The translations under genes and the position numbers were made by a program. From JAUUZQ01 sp964538375 (GTDB lineage: Bacteria; Bacteroidota; Bacteroidia; Bacteroidales; GCA-2748055): DNA of 64,000 nucleotides. The notes under the pieces were generated by a model. It ran no database searches and had not been told where the DNA came from. It worked only from the letters and a program-made list of their open reading frames with translations. The first letter of the stretch is position 1. Each line of letters starts with the position of its first letter. Location: contig CAZIFQ010000016.1 in assembly GCA_964538375.1 (NCBI GenBank), positions 1-64,000 of the forward strand, read 5' to 3'. This document shows positions 1-8,944 of the stretch, one piece after another.

Positions 1-1
1 A

Positions 2-418
2 AACCTGTGCACTCTTATTTGCCATTTTCTGTGCATTGTAAGTTGCTACTTACAAGTTGCCGTGTTTGGTCAGTATTCTCAAGTTAAGTCTAAAAACTTT
101 AGATATATACCTTGTGAATTAAGGGTTGACAGAGGGACTCACCAAGCTAATATAGGTCTAAGTACCGAAAATGGTTTAGATTTTGAATCACGTGTTGGAC
201 CATCTTTATTTCCGTTTCATTACACTGCAGCTGCTGTTGATATTGGAGATGGAGGCTATCGTGTAAACATGGATGAATCTACTATTATTGGGCATGGTTT
301 TGGAAGCAATGTTGAGACAATTTCTATAAACAATAATTTTAATGACTGTGGTAAAGTACCTAACTTCTCAACAGTGATCGGGGGGGGGAGAAGAACAAGT
401 AGCACGTCGAATTTATAG
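2..418 (+). CDS. Unknown protein, 5' end outside or at window edge; possibly frameshifted
   Basis: The reading frame is open from base 2 with no stop. The first possible start inside the window is a GTG at 62, so the gene probably begins upstream of the window. The codons before that GTG are Cys/Leu/Ile-rich and resemble part of a signal peptide. The readable part (about 139 codons) is hydrophilic with several Gly and Asn-rich stretches. I recognise no domain. A run of nine G (380-388) lies 27 bases before the TAG stop. If one G is dropped, the frame stays open for about 48 more codons, to a TGA at 531-533. That would bring the end to 22 bases from the convergent GH2 gene, a normal spacing. 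The gene may therefore be longer than it appears. Function unknown. Confidence 0.45.
   Translation, partial: NLCTLICHFLCIVSCYLQVAVFGQYSQVKSKNFRYIPCELRVDRGTHQANIGLSTENGLDFESRVGPSLFPFHYTAAAVDIGDGGYRVNMDESTIIGHGFGSNVETISINNNFNDCGKVPNFSTVIGGGRRTSSTSNL
380..388. repeat. Nine-G homopolymer within the first ORF
   Basis: Nine consecutive G occupy three full Gly codons of the left-edge ORF. Such a run in an AT-rich genome is a slippage site and also a common place for base-calling error. With eight G the ORF runs on to 531-533; with ten it stops almost at once. Confidence 0.7.
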
Positions 419-555
419 TGCTTCGACTTGTTTCATGATAATAGATACCATATTGGAGAATGCCCAGTTTCGTTTTACCCAGCTCGTTACCAGTATTATC
501 AATAGATTGGCAAGCCTTGCTGCCCAGATCTGAATTTCTATCGCATTCTCATTAT

Positions 556-2901
556 CTACTTCTGAACATTAAATGAGAACTCGCCGGATAGCAAATTTCC
601 AGATACAGCGCTAACATTTATTTCTCCCGCTGAATTGCCTATTTTTACAAGTGCTGCTCCAATACCTGCCTCAGCTATAATTTCCTTATTATTAATTATA
701 TCTGCATCACCTTTCATATCCAGTTTTACCTTTTCTGAGAAATCTGGTACAATGGTTCCATTCTCATCAATAGCAGTAATATAAAGAAAGAGAACATCAT
801 TGCATTCTGACTGGGGTGCACGACCGCTTTCATCGATCCGGATTTTCAAAGCCGTTGCAATTCCCGGTGTTCTAACAATATCTTCAGCAACCTTTTCGCC
901 ATCGATATATCCAATAGCTTTAAGGGTGCCTTCTTTAAATGACTCCATGCTGAAAGTAAAAGGTGGATGAACTAAATTATTAGATACATGATTAGAATCG
1001 GCTTGTTGTTTTGCAATGAGACTTTTATTTATGTATAATTCAACTTCATCACAATTACTGAATACCTTCAGATTCAATGGAGATTCTGAAGTCCAGTAGC
1101 TTGCAATATGAAGTTCAACTTCTTCTTCCGGGTCCTTCTGACTTGAAAAGAAATAATAGCTGAACTTTGGCAAACGGAAGATGTCCATAATTCCTGATGC
1201 TTCCATATTGTCATAATACCCCCTGTTATAGTCAAACATCACCCAATAAGCGTCGGCAAAAGCCGGAGTATTAAAGTTATCATTGTGTGCTTCCTGAATA
1301 TTACTCGCTTGTTGTAATAAGCGCTCTTCACCAAATGAGCGTAATTGTCTGCTACTTTTAACTACTCTCAGGTCCTTTGGCATTCTATGTTGGTTCAAGC
1401 CAGGATTATTAGAATGATATTCCCAATCTCCATACTCAGAAACAACATAGGGCTTTTCCTGTACTTCATTGTAATGTCTTATTCGATGTTGGCGCGCCTG
1501 AAGATAGATGTCATACACATCATCCATCCATCCACAAGAAAAAGTGTTCTCGCCTGGATATTCAGCGTGCACTATCCGGTGCAGTTCTTCCATGAAGAAA
1601 ACAGGCATCTGTGTTTCATTTAATGAGGTCTCCCATGCCAGGACACAGGGATGATTGCGGTCTCTACGTATCAATTCTGCTGAAGACCTGTAGCAATAAT
1701 CTCTGAATTGATCATTATCCAGGTAGTATTGCCATCCAAGAATAGCATCCAACACAAGCAAACCCAGCTCATCACATGCGTCCATAAAAGCAGGAGATTG
1801 GGGATAATGTGATAATCGTATAAAGTTAAATCCAGCCTCTTTAATCTTTTTTGCATCACGGTATTGTGCATTATCGGAAAGTGCATAACCTACATAAGGA
1901 TACTCCTGATGCCGGTTTACCCCACGTAAAAAAGTTTTCTCCCCATTGATATACAGATCATTATCTTCAAATACGAACTCCCTGATGCCAAATCTGTTCT
2001 CCTGCATATCTACTAATGCTCCATCAACATACACTTCAGTTTTCAGTTGATAAAGATGAGGGATGAGAGGTGACCAGAGTTTAGCTTCAGGAATTGGGAT
2101 CATTTGAGTCAGTTCTACATTTCCTCCTGGATCAATCATACTCCTATCAGATGTGCTCCTATGTATCTCTTGATCCCTATAGAAAATAGTATTGACCAAA
2201 TTTACATCCTTTGATACTGTCTCCTCATTTACGATATGTGTCTTCACCCTAACCAGAGATTCCTTCTCAGACACTTTGGGAAAAGTAATAAATATACCTC
2301 CTCCGGCAACTTTATCCGCCAACACTGAATGAGAGATATGTACACCGTTTTTAACAATTAACCAGGCATTACGATACAAACCACCGTACATATTAAAATC
2401 TAACTTCTTGAGAGGTTTTGGCCCGGTAATAGCATTATCAGTATTATTCAGACGCACTGCCAATACGTTCTTTTCTCCTGCTTTCACATATTTGGAAATA
2501 TCAACAACTACCGGTAGATATCCACCCTGGTGAACTGTAATCTTATGTCCATTGAACCATACGACAGAATGGTTCATGGCCGCTTCCAGTTCTATGCTAA
2601 TCTTTTTTTCACTAAAAGTTTTAGGCAGATCAAGGGCCCGGCGATACCAGCATATCCCTTGCCATTGGTCATTGACAAGAAGTGGCTCAATGTGAGCTGT
2701 ATGAGGCAAGCTAACAGACTCCCAACTTACATCATTGAAATCCACTTGATGAAACGCTTCCTCTGATGAATTGGCTTCATCCAAACAAAAAAATCTCCAG
2801 CTTGTATTAAGACTGATTCGTTCACCGGGAGTATTTTGCCGACAAGAGGGAAATACTATAATTATTGCTAGCATAAGAGCAATCAAAGTGTCTCGTCTCA
2901 T
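556..2901 (-). CDS. GH2 beta-galactosidase-type lipoprotein
   Basis: Glycoside hydrolase family 2 enzyme of 781 residues, expected to remove terminal beta-linked galactose (or a related beta-sugar) from imported oligosaccharides. A lipoprotein signal ends at Cys20 (FPSC), so it is likely anchored facing the periplasm. The jelly-roll sugar-binding domain (about 30-190), the Ig-like domain (about 195-310) and the TIM barrel (from about 312) follow in the usual order. The acid/base is Glu429 in the LNET motif after a conserved RRDRNHP stretch; the nucleophile is Glu489 in SEYGD. A C-terminal Ig-like region ends the protein. The gene starts 3 bases after the stop of the upstream sulfatase, so the two are cotranscribed and probably act in sequence: desulfation, then hydrolysis. 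Exact linkage cannot be read from sequence. Confidence 0.88.
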   Translation of the reverse strand: MRRDTLIALMLAIIIVFPSCRQNTPGERISLNTSWRFFCLDEANSSEEAFHQVDFNDVSWESVSLPHTAHIEPLLVNDQWQGICWYRRALDLPKTFSEKKISIELEAAMNHSVVWFNGHKITVHQGGYLPVVVDISKYVKAGEKNVLAVRLNNTDNAITGPKPLKKLDFNMYGGLYRNAWLIVKNGVHISHSVLADKVAGGGIFITFPKVSEKESLVRVKTHIVNEETVSKDVNLVNTIFYRDQEIHRSTSDRSMIDPGGNVELTQMIPIPEAKLWSPLIPHLYQLKTEVYVDGALVDMQENRFGIREFVFEDNDLYINGEKTFLRGVNRHQEYPYVGYALSDNAQYRDAKKIKEAGFNFIRLSHYPQSPAFMDACDELGLLVLDAILGWQYYLDNDQFRDYCYRSSAELIRRDRNHPCVLAWETSLNETQMPVFFMEELHRIVHAEYPGENTFSCGWMDDVYDIYLQARQHRIRHYNEVQEKPYVVSEYGDWEYHSNNPGLNQHRMPKDLRVVKSSRQLRSFGEERLLQQASNIQEAHNDNFNTPAFADAYWVMFDYNRGYYDNMEASGIMDIFRLPKFSYYFFSSQKDPEEEVELHIASYWTSESPLNLKVFSNCDEVELYINKSLIAKQQADSNHVSNNLVHPPFTFSMESFKEGTLKAIGYIDGEKVAEDIVRTPGIATALKIRIDESGRAPQSECNDVLFLYITAIDENGTIVPDFSEKVKLDMKGDADIINNKEIIAEAGIGAALVKIGNSAGEINVSAVSGNLLSGEFSFNVQK

Positions 2902-2904
2902 AAC

Positions 2905-4392
2905 TCATCTTTTAGTTTTTCGATATTCATTTGATAGAGTCTTTAAACCAATTTCTACCCCTTCTATCATTTCTTGGTATAATTCTGGCTTCTCATTTTT
3001 CACCCATTCCAACACTTCTACAGAATTCGGAACAATTGGGTGATAAATATCACTCACCGGCTTCATTTTCTCATCATATACACAAGTTGTATTTCGAAGA
3101 TTTTCCAATACAGAGGCGTAGTCAGGATCTTTTGCCAGGTTATTCAACTCCAGGGGGTCATTGGCAAGATTGTATAACTCTTCGGCGGGTTTTGTTTTCT
3201 GAAAGAATAATTTCTCTACTTCATTTAGTTTTCCCTCACTATTGAGCTGGCGCATAATATGAACAGCCGGCCTGTAAAATTCCAGGTAAGCCTGACCAGC
3301 ATCAAAAGGAATTTGTGGTTTGTCGTTCCTGATATATTTCCAGTTTCCGGAAGTTATGGCCCTTGATTTATCTTCAATTTCATCCCAAAGATCACGGGCA
3401 GCATAAACATACTCTCTATTAAAACCTTCATTAAAGATAGGCTGTCCGCTCATGTATTCAGGTAAATCAATTCCTGCCATATCCATGATTGTAGCAGTAA
3501 TATCCGTGGCACTCACCACATCATTGCGCACACTTGCTCCTGACAATCCTCCCGGATAATGAACTATTAGAGGAATATGCAGACCCGGATCATGCAAATA
3601 ACCTTTACCCCATATATTACAGCGCCCATTATCTGCAATAAAAATCACAATAGTATTATCGGTCATTCTTTTCTCTTCCAGTTCACGAAAGATCATACCT
3701 ACCTCATTGTCCATATATTCAACCTGGTCAAGATACCTGGCCCAATCCAATCTAATGATTGAATGATCAGCCATAAATTCAGGAAGCTTCACAGAATCAG
3801 GATTAACAGGATGGTCGGATTGATTACGGATTTCATTCCACCAATCGCCCCTGTGAGTTACCTTCAATTGTATCTGGGCAAAAAATGGTTGATCCTCTTT
3901 TTCAAAATGGTCCAGTTTATCAAATAATCCAAATTGTTCTTTACCATCCCAGGGGCCTACAGCTACGTGTTGGAAATTCACATCTATTTTTCGTCCTTTA
4001 TCAAACACCCCATGGTGTCCTAAGATGCATGTATAACCAGCTTCCCTCAACCAATATGTGAATGGCTTATACTGTTTATCAAGGAGCACATCCCTGTTAC
4101 TCCGGTGATGGTGTGCATTGATTTTAACCTGGTGAGTTCCGACCATCATTGCGGAGCGACTGGGGGAACATATAGGATTGGTTACAAAACAATTATTGAA
4201 CAAAACACCCTGTTCCGACATAAGATTCAGGTTAGGAGTATGGACAGCATGCATTCCATAACACTCAAGGTCAAGACTCATATCCTCTGCCATAAGCCAG
4301 ATGATATTCGGTCGATCCTGTGCATATAATTGATTGGATATCATCCAGATGAAGATGATTTCAAGTAGATATGTTTTAAATAGTCTGTTCAT
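2905..4392 (-). CDS. Formylglycine-dependent sulfatase (S1 family)
   Basis: Type I sulfatase of 495 residues with an N-terminal signal peptide ending near a LYAQ site. The maturation motif C-S-P-S-R has its formylglycine cysteine at about residue 75, following the metal-binding AEDMS strand. The C-terminal half carries the ADNG metal site and a GKGYLHDPG loop with the conserved Lys. The ORF can be extended one codon to a TTG, but the ATG at 4392 is the sensible start. The sequence resembles the sulfatase at 23264 (both have an H(H)RS segment after the motif), suggesting a shared subfamily and perhaps the same sulfate position on two fragments. It is first in a two-gene unit with the GH2 enzyme. 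Its activity depends on a formylglycine-generating or anaerobic maturase encoded elsewhere. Confidence 0.9.
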   Translation of the reverse strand: MNRLFKTYLLEIIFIWMISNQLYAQDRPNIIWLMAEDMSLDLECYGMHAVHTPNLNLMSEQGVLFNNCFVTNPICSPSRSAMMVGTHQVKINAHHHRSNRDVLLDKQYKPFTYWLREAGYTCILGHHGVFDKGRKIDVNFQHVAVGPWDGKEQFGLFDKLDHFEKEDQPFFAQIQLKVTHRGDWWNEIRNQSDHPVNPDSVKLPEFMADHSIIRLDWARYLDQVEYMDNEVGMIFRELEEKRMTDNTIVIFIADNGRCNIWGKGYLHDPGLHIPLIVHYPGGLSGASVRNDVVSATDITATIMDMAGIDLPEYMSGQPIFNEGFNREYVYAARDLWDEIEDKSRAITSGNWKYIRNDKPQIPFDAGQAYLEFYRPAVHIMRQLNSEGKLNEVEKLFFQKTKPAEELYNLANDPLELNNLAKDPDYASVLENLRNTTCVYDEKMKPVSDIYHPIVPNSVEVLEWVKNEKPELYQEMIEGVEIGLKTLSNEYRKTKR

Positions 4393-4426
4393 CAATTTTC
4401 ATTTTTAATACTGTGTATCGAACGTT

Positions 4427-4454
4427 AAAAAAGAGGCTTTCTGAAACAGCCTCT
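4427..4454 (-). terminator. Rho-independent terminator after the hybrid regulator
   Basis: On the minus strand a 7-bp stem (AGAGGCT/AGCCTCT, loop of nine bases) is followed by six T. It lies about 210 bases beyond the stop of the regulator gene and just before the sulfatase start at 4392, so it separates regulator transcription from the sulfatase-GH2 unit. The rest of 4396-4663 shows no gene. Confidence 0.7.
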
Positions 4455-4663
4455 CTAGTTGCTGTGTATAAAAAGAAAGTATTATTGTCCTTATAAAAAC
4501 TTCAATAAAAATGTAAATTATTAAATCAAAAGGTGAGTGATGTACTCAAGCATATATTAAATGTATCAATCAGTAAATATGGCATCTATAGTATCATATC
4601 AGACACTGATATACCGGGGTCAAGGTACCTTGTGAGATTCAGAACTAAATATACCTTCTGTAC

Positions 4664-7600
4664 TTATTTTTCTGAATATTTCTTTTGAGCTTCAGAAGCA
4701 AACTTCCCAGGTGTAAAATGATACTTTTCCTTAAATAATTTACTGAAATGAGTACGGCTTTTAAATCCTGTTACCATAAACACTTCATTTACGTTCAAGC
4801 CGTCATGAACTAATAAATTGGCAGCTTTCTCCAACCTGAGGGTCTTTAAAAATTCAAAAGGGGTTTGGTTAGTTAGTGCCTTTACTTTCTGATAAAAATG
4901 AGAGCGATTCATATACAGGGCTCTTGCAACTTTGTCCAGGTCCAAATCACTGTTATCCAGATTCTCTTCCATCAACTTATATAGTTTCTTCAGGAAAGCG
5001 TCATCATTGCTGCTGTGTTTATTCTTCTCCAGTGTAAGAGGAATATGAAGTTTAAAACGCTCTCTCAATTGCTGTCTGTTCCGAAGTAATGCTTCCACGC
5101 TGGCTACAAGATGTTGCACCTCAAATGGTTTAAATATATACGCATCAGCACCATCCATTATTCCTTTTACCCGCTCATCAGTTGTGTTGCAGCCTGTAAG
5201 CAGAATAACAGGGATATGACTTGTTTTGATATCTGACTTAATCCTTTTGCATAGGTCAAATCCATTCAACACTGGCATAAGCACATCACTTATTACAATA
5301 TCCGGCCACTCATCTTCCATGGCATTCAGACACTCTTGGCCATTTACAAATGATTTTACCTTAAAAAAATTCTCCAGAGCCTCGCTTATAAACAACCTCA
5401 TATCAGCATTGTCCTCAGCAATAAATACAATCGCTTTCGAAAAATCTCCAGTTACTTCTATATCTAATGGATCGATTTTATCTTCGAATTGATCCGCTGC
5501 CAAACAATTCTCTTCTAATACTAATATTTCCTTCTCAATCTCCTGTTGATCATCGTTGAATCTATTCTTAACAACAGGGAGTCTTAAGTGTATTGTAGTG
5601 GATTTCCCTAATTCACTTTCTGCATGAATATATCCATAATGCATTTCCACGAGGCGCTTTGTGAACGCCAGACCAATTCCCGATCCCTTTGATCCATCAG
5701 TCCCCTCACTTTTAGAACGATAGAATCTTTCAAAGATATGTTGCAGATCTTTCGAAGAGATTCCTTTCCCTGTATCATTTACAGCAATCACCAGGTCACT
5801 CTCCTCTCGCATATAACTTATCATTATTGAATCACCGGCATCAGTATACTTGAAAGCATTATTCAACAGGTTATTGAAAATCTTTTCAAGTTTATCTTTA
5901 TCTGCCCAAACATATATACTTGACTTTTCCCCTATGGCCTTAAGTGTTTTCTTCTCTGCGGCTGCCAAATACTCAAAATTAGTTATCAGATCCCTAATAA
6001 AAACATCAAAGTTAAACCTTGCAGAGTTCATTTTTAACAGATTCGCCTCTGCCCTCTGAAAATCATGTACCTGATCTATTAACTGGGAAATCTTTTGTGA
6101 TTGTCTCTTTACAATAAGTAGCTTCTCCTGAATAGTCTCATCACTTTTATACTCCTTAGATAGCATATCAATGGGTCCTGAAATTAAGGTAAGTGGAGTT
6201 TTTATTTCATGACTTATATTAGAAAAAAAACGAAGTTTAGCTGTATTTACTTCTTTCTCTTTGTCTTTTTCAAGGTGCTCAATTTGAATCTTATACTTTA
6301 GGGATTGTATTCTTAAAATTACCAACATACTCAAGTAGATGAGCACCAGAATCACAAGGATATATAGAGCTAAAGCTTTATTTGTTTTCCAGAACGAAGG
6401 AGAAATGGTGATTTTTAATTTTTTTGGGATAGTCCATTCCTTCACAGAATTAGAAGCCATTACACTTAATATATATTCTCCCGGCCGAAGCCCGTTAAAA
6501 TTAATATTCCGCTGACTTGAGGGAACCTCAATCCACTCATCATTTACAGGCAGCAGCTGATATTTAATATAATGATTATTCGGATTTGAGAAATGCAGGG
6601 ATGTTAATTCAATTGAGAATACATCCTCATTATGCTTGAGTACAATTTCTCCCACATCAGTAAGAGTCTTGTCCAGCAGCACCCTATTCCCTATTGTATC
6701 ACCCGGCAGAATGCTCTGATTAAAAATCTTCAACTCACCAAATTCCAACTTAGGGAGTATTTCCTGGTCATTCACTTCTTTGGGATTGAAATAGAGAATA
6801 CCCTCATAACCCGAAAAAACAAAAGTTCCATTTTCAAGGTTTGCTGAAGCATAAGAAAAATCCTCAAATGGTAAGCCATCCTGCTTTCCAAATTGCCTGA
6901 ATCTATAGTCCTTAGTATCAAATTTATTCAGACCAATATTTGTAGATATCCAGAGGTTATGCTCATCATCACACAAAATACTTTTAACTACATTATTAGA
7001 CAGTCCATGCTTTTCAGTAAAAGGAATAAAAAATAGATCATCATTCATTTCTATCACTTTGCATATACCTCCACCTTCTGTCCCAATCCACAACTCCTCA
7101 TTTGGCAGCCGGATAATACTTGAAACAAAATTACTTGGCAGGGACCTTTCAGAATTATCATTAACTCTAACTTGTTTCACTACGGCGTTTTGTAGAGAGA
7201 TATCATCATTGATTTCAATTCTCAATAAACCATCTTTATCTGTACCAACCCATATTACATCCAACAACGGATCAATATAAACTCTCCTCATCATTGAAAT
7301 TTTCTCGTCAATCAGGAATGGATTCTCATTCAAGGATTCGACCTGGACTATTTCCCCATCGTCGTCCATTCTTAATCTATAGAGATCATTCAAACAACCC
7401 AGCCATATGTCTCCGTTTCTGTCTTCTGCATATGATCTGATTGAGATTAACTCAAGTCCAAATAATGCTTCAGTATTTATTCGTTTAACCGTTTTTTGCC
7501 TGGTCCGATATCTTAAAAAATCACTACCTCCAATGGTCATCCACAGATCTCCTCTGGAATCTTTGAAAGCAGATCCACCCACCATTGATAGGTCCATTAT

Positions 7601-8800
7601 ATTATTGAATGGCAGAGGTTCAAATTGTTTCAGGTCAGTATTAAATATGGCAAGCCCTCCTTGCAGTGCAGAAACAAAGATCCGATTATTGTCAAAGACA
7701 CTTATCTGATTTATATGATTTGAATGGAGACCAAAATCATTGTCTGAATTTGAATTTCGTACATGAAATGGATTGCTATTCAAATTGAAACGGTATATTC
7801 CCTTATTAAATGTACCTGCCCAACATCCATAACTTGTTGACGAGGCAATACAGCTTGCTCTCAATAAGCCCTGGTCTATCGAAAATGAAGATATTTTATA
7901 GCTAGTTTGATTAAGAAAGGCTTCCAACTTATCAATTTTAATAAAACCATCCCTCAAGGTGCCAAGCCATAAATTTCCCTCTTGATCAAGTGAAATTGAG
8001 TTAAACTGATAATTGTTAAGTAATATTGATTCATTTGAAAAATTACAGATCCCCTTATTCAGCTGAAAATCTATAACTGCAATACCATATGACAGTGTGG
8101 CCAACAGCTTATTATTCTCAATCATAATAATGCTGTTACTTACATCAGAAAAATCTTCTAAAACTAGTCGAAACTTCCCACTATCAATATTAAACAGAAG
8201 TATTCCCACCGATGTGGAAAAGACGTGATAAATGCTGTCAAGAATAGCACAATCATAAAACCTAATAGCTTGATCTGAGAAAGCATCAGGGGGAACAAAT
8301 TGATGCTTTAAAGTATAGTCAGAATTGAAAACCAGTACTCCAGCATCCTCTGTGGCACAAACAATAAGGCCATTATCAGGATTTTCCAATATCCTCCTGA
8401 CAATCGGTCCACTCTTGTCTCCATCCAACAATTTATTTGAATAGATTTTATTGAACTTACCAGACAAAGAGTTGAAAATAGAAAGACCTTCATCTGTACC
8501 TATCCATATGTTGCCACATAAATCCTCACTAATGGTCCGAACCCGGTTGCTGTAAAGTAAATCATTGTCAACAGTACTCTTAAACACCTCAAATTCATAA
8601 CCATCATACCTATTGAGTCCATCGTAGGTTCCAATCCAAATATATCCCCTGGAATCTTCAAGAATGGAAGTAACACCATTATGAGCCAATCCTTCAGAAA
8701 TAGAAAGATGTTGAAAAGACTTAATTTTATTATCCTGCGCTGAAATATCTCCCAGAACAAAAAACAAAATAATGAATCCAAAGTAGACTTTTCGCAGCAT
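4664..8800 (-). CDS. Hybrid two-component system sensor/regulator (HTCS)
   Basis: Inner-membrane PUL regulator of 1378 residues that joins sensing and DNA binding in one chain. After a signal peptide come two-component-type beta-propeller repeats (about 25-680, recurrent D.xGN.WIGT blades) and a Y_Y_Y domain (about 720-800), which together form the periplasmic sensor. One membrane helix follows at about 809-829. The histidine kinase has the phosphorylated His864 (SHEIKTPL), an N box around 976-983, and ATP-lid motifs NDTGKGI (1008-1014) and GSGIGLA (1039-1045). The receiver domain carries Asp1130, phosphoacceptor Asp1172 (SDVLMP) and Lys1224 (FKPF). An AraC-type helix-turn-helix pair ends the protein (about 1285-1375). 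It lies divergent to the long plus-strand operon and upstream of the sulfatase-GH2 unit, as expected for the local activator. Its ligand is probably an oligosaccharide of the target galactan. Confidence 0.96.
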   Translation of the reverse strand: MLRKVYFGFIILFFVLGDISAQDNKIKSFQHLSISEGLAHNGVTSILEDSRGYIWIGTYDGLNRYDGYEFEVFKSTVDNDLLYSNRVRTISEDLCGNIWIGTDEGLSIFNSLSGKFNKIYSNKLLDGDKSGPIVRRILENPDNGLIVCATEDAGVLVFNSDYTLKHQFVPPDAFSDQAIRFYDCAILDSIYHVFSTSVGILLFNIDSGKFRLVLEDFSDVSNSIIMIENNKLLATLSYGIAVIDFQLNKGICNFSNESILLNNYQFNSISLDQEGNLWLGTLRDGFIKIDKLEAFLNQTSYKISSFSIDQGLLRASCIASSTSYGCWAGTFNKGIYRFNLNSNPFHVRNSNSDNDFGLHSNHINQISVFDNNRIFVSALQGGLAIFNTDLKQFEPLPFNNIMDLSMVGGSAFKDSRGDLWMTIGGSDFLRYRTRQKTVKRINTEALFGLELISIRSYAEDRNGDIWLGCLNDLYRLRMDDDGEIVQVESLNENPFLIDEKISMMRRVYIDPLLDVIWVGTDKDGLLRIEINDDISLQNAVVKQVRVNDNSERSLPSNFVSSIIRLPNEELWIGTEGGGICKVIEMNDDLFFIPFTEKHGLSNNVVKSILCDDEHNLWISTNIGLNKFDTKDYRFRQFGKQDGLPFEDFSYASANLENGTFVFSGYEGILYFNPKEVNDQEILPKLEFGELKIFNQSILPGDTIGNRVLLDKTLTDVGEIVLKHNEDVFSIELTSLHFSNPNNHYIKYQLLPVNDEWIEVPSSQRNINFNGLRPGEYILSVMASNSVKEWTIPKKLKITISPSFWKTNKALALYILVILVLIYLSMLVILRIQSLKYKIQIEHLEKDKEKEVNTAKLRFFSNISHEIKTPLTLISGPIDMLSKEYKSDETIQEKLLIVKRQSQKISQLIDQVHDFQRAEANLLKMNSARFNFDVFIRDLITNFEYLAAAEKKTLKAIGEKSSIYVWADKDKLEKIFNNLLNNAFKYTDAGDSIMISYMREESDLVIAVNDTGKGISSKDLQHIFERFYRSKSEGTDGSKGSGIGLAFTKRLVEMHYGYIHAESELGKSTTIHLRLPVVKNRFNDDQQEIEKEILVLEENCLAADQFEDKIDPLDIEVTGDFSKAIVFIAEDNADMRLFISEALENFFKVKSFVNGQECLNAMEDEWPDIVISDVLMPVLNGFDLCKRIKSDIKTSHIPVILLTGCNTTDERVKGIMDGADAYIFKPFEVQHLVASVEALLRNRQQLRERFKLHIPLTLEKNKHSSNDDAFLKKLYKLMEENLDNSDLDLDKVARALYMNRSHFYQKVKALTNQTPFEFLKTLRLEKAANLLVHDGLNVNEVFMVTGFKSRTHFSKLFKEKYHFTPGKFASEAQKKYSEK

Positions 8801-8828
8801 TTCCTCAAAGTTGAACCTACATGTGTCG

Positions 8829-8862
8829 CTAAATTATAGATTTCTCTCTATTTTGACTCAAA
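8829..8862 (-). promoter_or_regulatory. Candidate Bacteroidota promoter for the HTCS gene
   Basis: On the minus strand a TTTG (-33 type, 8859-8862) and TAATTTAG (one mismatch to TAnnTTTG, 8829-8836) are separated by 22 bases and lie about 29 bases before the regulator ATG at 8800. The spacing is slightly longer than the usual 19-21. No equally good plus-strand promoter was found in the divergent gap 8801-8944. Confidence 0.45.
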
Positions 8863-8944
8863 TAACACTGGAAAAGATGCAGGAAGACATGTAATTTACC
8901 GGAAAATACATCTATACTCAACAATGTTGTACTTTTATTCTATT

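Noticed and set aside
1345..1623. Plus-strand ORF inside the first GH2 gene
   Set aside because: Antisense shadow of a well-supported GH2 coding region, no family features.
8891..8899. TAATTTAC as a plus-strand -7 box before the SGSH-like sulfatase
   Set aside because: Two mismatches to TAnnTTTG and no -33 element at usable distance.
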